A DNA stretch of 8,311 nt from NCBI GenBank assembly GCA_017626275.1, contig JAGAJD010000144.1:1-8311 (forward strand). Direction: 5' to 3'. This document shows, one piece after another, positions 1-5,928 of the stretch. Position 1 is the first letter of the stretch; the number at the start of each line of letters is the position of its first letter. The translations under genes were made by a program, and so were the position numbers. The notes beneath the pieces are model-generated. The model was not told where the DNA came from. It ran no database searches and worked only from the letters and a program-made list of their open reading frames with translations. Origin of the DNA: Lachnospira sp. GTDB lineage: Bacteria > Bacillota > Clostridia > Lachnospirales > Lachnospiraceae.

Positions 1-321
1 CTTATGTGAAAGCCAATATGTAAAAGTAAGGTCAATAAATGCTTTTAATGGTGCAGACAGTGCCATACAGTAAACAGGTGTTGTAAAAATGAGCAGATCC
101 GATTGTTCCACTGCCTGCATAATAATATTCTTTTCCTTATAATAAGGACATTTTGTCTCATCTTCAATACAGTTATAGCACCCGGCACAAAAATGATTCA
201 GATCTCTTGGCAGAAAAAACTCAGTAACTTCCTTTTCACAGCAGATATTATCAATCAGCAGCTTTCCAATATGATATGTGCTGCCCTTATGATTTTGTCC
301 GTTAATAACAGTAATTTTCAT
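1..321 (-). CDS. Flavodoxin-fold / NADPH-dependent FMN reductase family protein, iron-sulfur flavoprotein-like (3' end missing)
   Basis: The open frame starts at ATG 321-319 and stays open to position 1, giving the first 107 residues; the family is usually about 180-220 residues, so roughly half is outside the window. Residues 1-20 (MKITVINGQNHKGSTYHIGK) match the first strand and FMN-phosphate loop of flavodoxin-like reductases. Residues 45-58 hold four cysteines spaced CX2CX2CX6C (C45, C48, C51, C58), the compact motif that binds a 4Fe-4S cluster in iron-sulfur flavoproteins. Residues 75-97 (DLLIFTTPVYCMALSAPLKA followed by FID) are the typical second FMN-contacting strand and loop of the family. 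A GGAGAG ribosome site lies 5 nt upstream. The likely role is cytoplasmic electron transfer or reduction of a quinone, flavin or xenobiotic; the substrate cannot be told. The promoter carries two palindromic operators, so expression is probably inducible. Relatives with the same cysteines do not all carry a cluster. Confidence 0.85.
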   Translation of the reverse strand, partial: MKITVINGQNHKGSTYHIGKLLIDNICCEKEVTEFFLPRDLNHFCAGCYNCIEDETKCPYYKEKNIIMQAVEQSDLLIFTTPVYCMALSAPLKAFIDLTFTYWLSHK

Positions 322-360
322 ATATCTCTCCATTCTGCCGCTCTAACGGCATCTAATCTC

Positions 361-405
361 ACTAACAAGTGTTAGTATAATAACTAACATATGTTAGTTT
401 GTCAA
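361..405 (-). promoter_or_regulatory. Sigma-A promoter with two palindromic operators, driving the flavoprotein gene
   Basis: On the minus strand a perfect -35 TTGACA (405-400) is followed by a 17-nt spacer and the -10 TATTAT (382-377). The spacer is almost entirely the perfect palindrome AACTAACATATGTTAGTT (399-382). Directly after the -10 lies a second copy, ACTAACACTTGTTAGT (376-361), with the same ACTAACA-N2-TGTTAGT core. The two centres are 22 bp apart, about two helical turns, so bound dimers would lie on the same face. A repressor here would block polymerase binding and cover the start site. The symmetry and half-site length fit a TetR-type dimer; that assignment is inference, and no regulator gene is in the window. 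Confidence 0.85.
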
Positions 406-452
406 GGAAAACATATAAACAAACAATCTATTAAAAGATAAAGAATAGTTTA

Positions 453-486
453 AAATGGCATGGTCAATTTTCTGACCATGCCATTT
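453..486 (-). terminator. Hairpin terminator after the hybrid kinase gene
   Basis: A perfect 14-bp stem (453-466 with 473-486) with a 6-nt loop begins 5 nt after the kinase stop codon. On the minus strand the stem ends in TTTT, but three of those bases are paired and no long U-run follows, so it is a moderate rather than ideal intrinsic terminator. It separates the kinase gene from the flavoprotein promoter. Confidence 0.7.
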
Positions 487-491
487 AATTT

Positions 492-2378
492 TTAATTACA
501 TGAAGCCAAAACTCTATGCAATATATTAAGCAGCGTATCAATGTCAAGCGGCTTTGCAACATGTTCATTCATTCCCGCATTAAGACACTCTCTTCTGTCT
601 TCATCAAATGCATTAGCTGTCATCGCTACAATCGGTATATTTATCCCCATGCTACGAATTTCCTGAGTTACACGATAACCGTCCATAACCGGCATTTGTA
701 TATCCATTAGTATAATATCATAGTAGTCTGCGTCAGAATTACGAACCTTTTCAACAGCAGCCTTGCCATTTTCTGCTTCCTCAACTATAAACCCTTCTTC
801 CTTCAGTATCTCAACTGCAATTTCCCTATTGAATTCGTTATCCTCAACCAAAAGAAGTCTCTTTCCTTCAAAATCAGATTTAACTGTCGATATCTCTTTT
901 CTGCTAACCACTGATTTTTCCGAAACAACCTGAAATATAAAATGTGTCACAACTTCTGTTCCCACACCCTGTTCACTTTTGACTTCAATAGTACCTCCCA
1001 TCATTTCTACAAGATTCTTTACGATACTAAGTCCCAGTCCCGTTCCCGATATTCTTGAAACCGTTAATGTTCTCTCCCTCTCAAATGCTTCAAAAACACG
1101 AGACAAAACCTCATCTGTCATTCCGATTCCATTATCTTTGACCGTCATTTTATATTCTGCCTGTCCGTCCTTTTCAGCGCTTACCTGCTCGAATCGAAAT
1201 ATTACCCTGCCGCCTCTTGGCGTAAATTTTTGAGCATTACCTAAAAGATTTATTGCAATCTGATTCATTCTAAGGTCATCGCACATAACAAACGCATTTT
1301 GCAAATCCGTTTCAACAATAAACTCAAGTCCTGCCTCTTTCATGCTTTCCGAAAACATATCGCTTACACTGTAAACATTTTGCTGAAGACTTTCCGCTGT
1401 GAGATGCAGAGACATTTTTCCACTTTCAATATGTGCCAAATCTAAAACATCATTGATAATTTGCAGCAGCACATCACTCGAAACCTTAATCTTATCAAGA
1501 TAATCTCTGACAAGCTCTTTGTCTTCAATGTGCCTGTACGCCAAATCCGTAAAACCGATAATAGCATTCATAGGAGTACGGATATCATGAGACATATTGA
1601 ACAAAAACATTGATTTTGCCTGCTCCGCCGCTTTCGCCCGCTTCAATGCTTCCGACTCCAGCTCAAGTGCCTGCCGAAGTTCACGGCTGTGTTCCTCATC
1701 TTCTCTGCTTTTCTGACGTTCCATAAGGAAAAAATACGCAAACAGCGTTCCTACCAGAAAACAAAATGGCTGAAACGGATAAACGGCATATAACGGTATT
1801 ATATAGGTATTGGCAAGTACACCTATCAACGGAATTGCAGAAAATAGCAATGCCTGAAAAAGATACTGATTTCTTTGTTTTCCCTTAGTGCATAAAATCA
1901 CAATTATTCTTAACACCGGTATCACATAATAAATAAGATTCAGTACTGAAAAAATTCCAAACCAAGGACCTCTGTTGTACCGCACCGTATCATTTATCAC
2001 CCATAGAGATTCCGATGAAACTCCTGCCAATATAATAGCCATAAGAATAACATATGGAATCCAAAGTATTCTTTTTACAAAGCCTGAAGAAAATGCTCCA
2101 ATGTAACTCTGTGAAAAAAGATACCATATAAACGGAAGTGTGACGTATATAGTATAGAACAGCAAACTTACTAAACGGAAAACATTTAAACTGATTTCTT
2201 CATTAAGAAAACAGTAAACAAATAACGCATCCATTAAAATATACGCTCCGACAGTAATAACAAATGTCACGCACTTCCGTTTTTCAGCACTTTTTGCCAA
2301 AAGTATAGTGACCTTCCACAGTAAAATGCCGATTATAATAATCATAAATGCCGATGTAAGCATATACAGTTCATTCAT
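492..2378 (-). CDS. Seven-helix membrane hybrid sensor histidine kinase / response regulator
   Basis: The 628-residue protein has about seven hydrophobic helices in residues 1-220, then a short coiled linker (about 222-255). The HisKA dimerisation helix carries phospho-acceptor H264 in FNMSHDIRTP. The HATPase domain shows the N box (N377...N381-A-Q-K-F-T), G1 DNGIGM (415-420) and G2 GTGLGL (445-450). A C-terminal receiver (about 506-620) has the acidic pair E512/D513, phospho-acceptor D559 in ILMDIQMP, T587 and K609, so all catalytic residues are present. There is no HPt domain and no DNA-binding output, so a partner must be encoded elsewhere. GTG at 2381 is directly followed by ATG at 2378; I prefer the ATG because the GGGGG ribosome site then sits 7 nt away rather than 4. 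It has its own promoter and terminator and follows cstA on the same strand. Its signal is unknown; sensing the CstA substrate is only a guess from adjacency. Confidence 0.93.
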   Translation of the reverse strand: MNELYMLTSAFMIIIIGILLWKVTILLAKSAEKRKCVTFVITVGAYILMDALFVYCFLNEEISLNVFRLVSLLFYTIYVTLPFIWYLFSQSYIGAFSSGFVKRILWIPYVILMAIILAGVSSESLWVINDTVRYNRGPWFGIFSVLNLIYYVIPVLRIIVILCTKGKQRNQYLFQALLFSAIPLIGVLANTYIIPLYAVYPFQPFCFLVGTLFAYFFLMERQKSREDEEHSRELRQALELESEALKRAKAAEQAKSMFLFNMSHDIRTPMNAIIGFTDLAYRHIEDKELVRDYLDKIKVSSDVLLQIINDVLDLAHIESGKMSLHLTAESLQQNVYSVSDMFSESMKEAGLEFIVETDLQNAFVMCDDLRMNQIAINLLGNAQKFTPRGGRVIFRFEQVSAEKDGQAEYKMTVKDNGIGMTDEVLSRVFEAFERERTLTVSRISGTGLGLSIVKNLVEMMGGTIEVKSEQGVGTEVVTHFIFQVVSEKSVVSRKEISTVKSDFEGKRLLLVEDNEFNREIAVEILKEEGFIVEEAENGKAAVEKVRNSDADYYDIILMDIQMPVMDGYRVTQEIRSMGINIPIVAMTANAFDEDRRECLNAGMNEHVAKPLDIDTLLNILHRVLASCN

Positions 2379-2424
2379 CACAAAGCCCCCTGTTAAATCT
2401 ATCTTCCCTCTATTTTATCAGTAT

Positions 2425-2453
2425 ATTATATCAGACTAATATCTTTGTTTCCA
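2425..2453 (-). promoter_or_regulatory. Extended -10 promoter for the hybrid kinase gene
   Basis: On the minus strand TATAAT (2430-2425) is preceded by TGA, forming an extended -10. A fair -35 TGGAAA (2453-2448) lies 17 nt upstream. The promoter sits between the cstA terminator and the kinase start, so the kinase is probably transcribed on its own. Confidence 0.65.
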
Positions 2454-2483
2454 CTTCTTTTTCTCTTTATAAAAACATAGTGC

Positions 2484-2540
2484 AAAAAATCTCCCCACAA
2501 TAATGCGGCTGTCCTGTCCGCATCAAAGCAGGGAGATTTT
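2484..2540 (-). terminator. Two-tier hairpin terminator after cstA
   Basis: Read on the minus strand, an outer stem AAAATCTCCC/GGGAGATTTT (2540-2531 with 2495-2486) encloses an inner hairpin ATGCGG/CCGCAT (2523-2518 with 2508-2503). The outer stem runs into TTTTTT. It lies about 20 nt after the cstA stop codon, so transcription of cstA should end here. Confidence 0.82.
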
Positions 2541-2560
2541 CATTTTAATTTTAAATTATC

Positions 2561-4273
2561 CTAAATTGATTCTTTTTCTGTCTTTTTTGTCGTAAAAAGT
2601 TTCTTTAAGCAGCTAAATGCTACCATGACACCAAGAACCATTAAAAGAACTGCCACAATAAGCTGTAAACCGTCAACAAGGAATGTTGCTTTTCCGTTCA
2701 TTACGTTGCCCACTAAAGCGATAGTTTTCTGAACTAATGCTGTAAATGTAACGGCAAGCATCATAAACATAGGTATGTATAATGTCCAGCCTGTTCTTCC
2801 TGTTGTCTTTAAGAATACAGCAAGTGCAATAAGTACTAATGCAGCAAGCAACTGGTTAGCTGAACCGAACAATGGCCATACATTGTTATATCCGCCAAGT
2901 GTTAATAAATATCCGAAGAACAATGTAATTACTGTTGCAAAATATTTATTAGTAAGAACTCTCTGTACAGGTGTCATAGTTGCAGGATCTGTGCTGTCTC
3001 CGTAGAATAATTCCTGGAATGACATACGTCCGATTCTTGCAACAGAGTCGAGTGATGTAAGTGCAAGTGCTGATACACACATTGTCATAAATACTGTTGC
3101 GATTTCAACAGGAACGCCTAATTTCTCAAGGAAACCTGCGACACCTGCTGAGAAAATTGCAAACGGTGTTCCCGCCGGTTTTGTTCCATTTACAGCAACA
3201 GCTCCGACTACTACTAAAGCAATGATACCAAGAAGTGATTCTACAACCATTGCGCCATAGCCTACCATTGGCATATCTTTTTCATTGCTGATTGTCTTTG
3301 ATGAAGTTCCTGATGATACAAGGCTGTGGAAACCTGATACGGCACCGCATGCGATTGTTACAAACAATGTCGGGAACAGCATTGACTTACTTCCGTCAGC
3401 AGCAACTAATGTAAATCCGTTAAATGCATTTAAGTTCATTGACGGATGTGCTACTAAAACTCCGACAACAGCTCCTATAATCATACCAAGAAGCATAAAT
3501 GTTGTCATATAGTCACGAGGCTGCATAAGTAACCACATTGGCATAACTGAAGCAAGGAATAAGTATGCCATAACAATATATATCCATGCCTCTTTTGTTG
3601 CATACATAGGAAGCGCCATACCAACAGCAAACATAGCCACAAGTAAAACTATTGCAACGACTGCTTTTACCCACTCATTCATCTTGCCGACCTTTTTCTG
3701 AATCAATCCGAAAATAATCGCAACAACGATAAATAACATTGAGATAGAGGCTGCTGCCGCATTAGCAAATACTTTAGTTGTTTCTCCTGCTTCAGTTGTT
3801 TTATATCCTACAAAAGTACCTGCAACCATATCTGTAAATGCTGCAATAACAAGAAGTGTAAATAACCAGCAGAAAAGCATAAACAGCTTTCTTCCTGCCT
3901 TACCGATATACTTCTCGATAATCATACCCATTGACTTGCCCTCATTCTTAACTGAGGCATATAAAGCACCAAAATCCTGAACGGCACCGAAGAACAAGCC
4001 TCCGATAATCAGCCAAAGTAAAACAGGTACCCAGCCGAATACCGATGCAAGAATCGGTCCTGTTACAGGGCCTGCACCAGCGATAGATGAAAACTGATGT
4101 GAAAATACTGTAAATTTTGAAGATGGAACATAATCCTGTCCGTCCTCATGTGTGTAGGCAGGGGTTTTTGCCTTTGGATCAAGTCCCCATTTGTTTGCGA
4201 GCCAGCGTCCATAAAGAACATAACCTGCGCCCAACGCTACGATTCCGATTAAAACAATTACTAAACCATTCAT
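2561..4273 (-). CDS. cstA: CstA family carbon-starvation / peptide-pyruvate transporter
   Basis: A polytopic membrane protein of 570 residues from ATG 4273, or 590 from ATG 4333, with many hydrophobic helices. Family signatures, numbered from 4273: GQDYVP (45-50), IAGAGPVTGP (64-73), GAVQDF (96-101), LMQPRDY (249-255), CGAVSGFHSLVSSGTSSK (309-326), TSLDS (406-410) and WPLFGSANQLLAAL (466-479). In E. coli, CstA and its paralogue BtsT import pyruvate and have been linked to peptide uptake; the substrate here is not shown. Start choice: ATG 4333 lies just after the leader terminator U-run and has no ribosome site. ATG 4273 matches the usual family N-terminus (MNGLVIVLIG...) and has GGAGAG upstream, but 24 nt away with a hairpin between. 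I favour 4273 without certainty. Control appears to be by the T-box leader upstream. The gene is flanked by its own promoter and terminator, so it is monocistronic. Confidence 0.93.
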   Translation of the reverse strand: MNGLVIVLIGIVALGAGYVLYGRWLANKWGLDPKAKTPAYTHEDGQDYVPSSKFTVFSHQFSSIAGAGPVTGPILASVFGWVPVLLWLIIGGLFFGAVQDFGALYASVKNEGKSMGMIIEKYIGKAGRKLFMLFCWLFTLLVIAAFTDMVAGTFVGYKTTEAGETTKVFANAAAASISMLFIVVAIIFGLIQKKVGKMNEWVKAVVAIVLLVAMFAVGMALPMYATKEAWIYIVMAYLFLASVMPMWLLMQPRDYMTTFMLLGMIIGAVVGVLVAHPSMNLNAFNGFTLVAADGSKSMLFPTLFVTIACGAVSGFHSLVSSGTSSKTISNEKDMPMVGYGAMVVESLLGIIALVVVGAVAVNGTKPAGTPFAIFSAGVAGFLEKLGVPVEIATVFMTMCVSALALTSLDSVARIGRMSFQELFYGDSTDPATMTPVQRVLTNKYFATVITLFFGYLLTLGGYNNVWPLFGSANQLLAALVLIALAVFLKTTGRTGWTLYIPMFMMLAVTFTALVQKTIALVGNVMNGKATFLVDGLQLIVAVLLMVLGVMVAFSCLKKLFTTKKTEKESI

Positions 4274-4303
4274 TGTTTTTGTTGTCTGTTTAACAGACTC
4301 TCC
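4274..4303 (-). promoter_or_regulatory. Shine-Dalgarno with an intervening hairpin before the downstream cstA start
   Basis: GGAGAG (4303-4298) is the only good ribosome site near the cstA start. It is followed by GTCTGTTAAACAGAC (4298-4284), a perfect inverted repeat able to form GTCTG/CAGAC with a TTAAA loop, then 10 A-rich bases and ATG 4273. Linear spacing is 24 nt, too long for normal initiation; the folded hairpin would cut it to about 10 nt. Confidence 0.5.
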
Positions 4304-4338
4304 TTTCCATATTTTCCAAAAAGCCTTCAGCATGAATC

Positions 4339-4394
4339 AAAAAAGGCTTTCGTCTTTTAATACGCTAAATGTGCGTACCCAAAGACGAAAGCCT
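4339..4394 (-). terminator. Conditional terminator of the T-box leader
   Basis: AGGCTTTCGTCTTT (4394-4381) pairs perfectly over 14 bp with AAAGACGAAAGCCT (4357-4344). An inner GTACGC/GCGTAT stem extends it, and TTTTTT (4344-4339) follows. The 5' arm contains the CGTCTTT bases needed by the antiterminator, so the two folds exclude each other. Confidence 0.92.
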
Positions 4395-4661
4395 GCAACT
4401 TCCGCGTTACCACTTTGATTGCCGTACAAGACGGCCGCTCTGCCTTATCTTATGCCCGACGGGCTTTAAATAAGCTTCCATATAACGGTAGAACCCCGGT
4501 GACACCTAATCTTTTCTAAAAAGAAAATTTCAATGCACTGCTCTCAGAGGATATTTATCCGCAGCAGCATATTGCCTTACACCTTCCGGCAACTCTCTGT
4601 AATGTGTTTATCGGATAAATGTGTTCTGTTCATCGCATTTAAATATTTGACTCTCTGTTTA
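4339..4661 (-). ncRNA. T-box leader (tRNA-sensing riboswitch) upstream of cstA
   Basis: Landmarks in order on the minus strand: the opening GCGATGAACAG (4636-4626); AGAGAG (4598-4593); distal stem TTGCC/GGCAA enclosing GGAAGGTG (4587-4580), a variant of the usual GGNTGGTG; CCTCTGAG at the 3' side of Stem I (4550-4543); a TTTTCT/AGAAAA hairpin; CCGTTA of the Stem II region (4488-4483); a GCCCG/CGGGC hairpin; and the T-box GTGGTAACGCGG (4413-4402). AAAG before the UGGU bulge (4416-4413) can pair with CTTT in the terminator's 5' arm (4384-4381), and CG (4406-4405) with CG (4387-4386), reproducing the standard antiterminator. UGGU in the bulge predicts a tRNA with discriminator A73. Uncharged tRNA should stabilise readthrough into cstA. 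The specifier codon cannot be fixed with confidence. Confidence 0.92.
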
Positions 4662-4667
4662 TGTCGT

Positions 4668-4696
4668 AATATAGCACTGTAAATTTAAGATGTCAA
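4668..4696 (-). promoter_or_regulatory. Sigma-A promoter of the T-box leader and cstA
   Basis: On the minus strand, consensus TTGACA (4696-4691), a 17-nt spacer and TATATT (4673-4668) predict a start near 4661. The promoter is strong with no evident operator, as expected for a transcript controlled afterwards by termination. Confidence 0.85.
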
Positions 4697-4744
4697 TAAT
4701 ATTTTTTAGTTTTTTTTAAGATTTTCTGACGAATATTGCCACCG

Positions 4745-5869
4745 TTATATGGTAACAAGAATCTTAATTTTACTTTGACCTGACCAGTATTTAAAAGTTG
4801 ATTTCTTTAAAGGCATTTCCACAATGTCCTGACCTGTGTGTATTCTTGACACACTGTGCATTGCCACATTTGAAATATTACCTCTTTCATCATAAAAAAT
4901 AACTTTAATCATCGGGCAGCGTACCAAAACATAAGTCTCCTTGGAATAGCTGACTTCACAATAAAGCACAGGCATAACTTTATCATTGTTTTCATCAAGG
5001 CGAATCCTTAAATTATCAACTGCAAGCCCTATAATCTCTGCCGATTTTTCGTCAAATTCAATTACTGAATTAAGATATTCCTCAAGCCAGTTTATATCCT
5101 TTTCCTGCTTAAGCTTTTCTATGGCAGCAGCCTGCTCAAGTATTGTCTGTTCCGCATTATCAGCCTCTTTTGCTGTCATCTGACCAAAAATATCCAAAAA
5201 TGCTCCAAGCGTCTCCCCTTCAAGCTCATACTCTGATAAAAGCTTATTCATCGGAATGTCCAAATATGCCTCTAATCCCTCACGCTCAACATTTTCTTTG
5301 AGACAGGAAAGGCTTTTCTTTTCCACTAAAATCTCTTCTGGCTGTAAGACTTCAGCTTCGTCTGTTACTGCTGACTCCGAAGCGGCAGACTCCAAAGTCT
5401 CATCAGCCTCCGGAACCTGTTCAATATCTTCGCTATATTCAGTATCTAAAACTGCTTCTGCTGTTTCCTCCGTAACATCATAATCTAAAAACTGTATGCC
5501 AACACAGTCCCAGCGGTTTGTTCCTTTTCTCTGGAAACAGAAATTCATCTTCTTTTTATCCTCAAGACAGACCACCGTAAGCACTGCCATACAGCCAATT
5601 TTAGATTTAAACGCTGAACTTAACTTTATATTAACTTTCTTTGTTTCGGTAAAAAATTTGCTGTGTCCCAGAATAATATCCGTTACGCTTATATCCGTTA
5701 ATTCCGTACCGAATTTGTTGCCCTCTATATCAAAAGCCTCAAACCCGGTTATCTTTATACGGCAGTTCTCATCAGATGTAAGCCTTAACTCAAATATAAA
5801 TGCACTTTTATCCTTGCCCTTCACCTCACTTAATAATACTACCTGAAACTTATCATAAACCATTTGCAT
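4745..5869 (-). CDS. Hypothetical protein with two beta-rich end domains and an acidic linker
   Basis: I do not recognise this 374-residue protein. It has no signal peptide, membrane helix or catalytic motif, so it is probably cytoplasmic. Residues 1-128 are rich in alternating hydrophobic strands. Residues 129-184 are a low-complexity linker dominated by E, D, A and S. Residues 185-290 are predicted helical, with a Glu/Lys/Ala-rich stretch (about 233-258). Residues 290-374 are again beta-rich. The two ends look related: FDIEGN (46-51) and GHSKFF (68-73) in the first correspond to YDERGN (326-331) and TGQDIV (345-350) in the second, with similar spacing. The turns recall FxLYD-type beta-sandwich domains, a tentative comparison. 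M1 (5869) has AAGGGA about 12 nt upstream; M3 (5863) is an alternative. It starts 59 nt after the lyase-like gene with no terminator between, so the two are probably co-transcribed. No clear terminator follows it. Confidence 0.75.
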   Translation of the reverse strand: MQMVYDKFQVVLLSEVKGKDKSAFIFELRLTSDENCRIKITGFEAFDIEGNKFGTELTDISVTDIILGHSKFFTETKKVNIKLSSAFKSKIGCMAVLTVVCLEDKKKMNFCFQRKGTNRWDCVGIQFLDYDVTEETAEAVLDTEYSEDIEQVPEADETLESAASESAVTDEAEVLQPEEILVEKKSLSCLKENVEREGLEAYLDIPMNKLLSEYELEGETLGAFLDIFGQMTAKEADNAEQTILEQAAAIEKLKQEKDINWLEEYLNSVIEFDEKSAEIIGLAVDNLRIRLDENNDKVMPVLYCEVSYSKETYVLVRCPMIKVIFYDERGNISNVAMHSVSRIHTGQDIVEMPLKKSTFKYWSGQSKIKILVTI

Positions 5870-5928
5870 AAATACACTTTTTCCCTTTCAGTCATTTCTC
5901 TTTTAGTCTTTTTATACTAACCTTTAAT

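Noticed and set aside
103..375. Plus-strand open frame of 90 codons at the left end
   Set aside because: It lies opposite the flavoprotein gene, has no ribosome site, and runs through the operator region; its protein resembles nothing.
361..399. Start of a CRISPR array or insertion-sequence end from the repeated palindromes
   Set aside because: There are only two copies, spaced by helical turns and exactly positioned on promoter elements, with no transposase or spacers; operators explain them better.
5496..5846. Plus-strand open frame of 116 codons, the longest on that strand
   Set aside because: It is fully antisense to the 374-residue gene, with Ser/Thr/Pro/Ile-rich composition typical of the reverse of a real gene and no start signals.
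5870..5928. Terminator or separate promoter between the two operon genes
   Set aside because: Only a weak 5-bp TTAGT/ACTAA hairpin without a U-run and no good -35/-10 pair are present.
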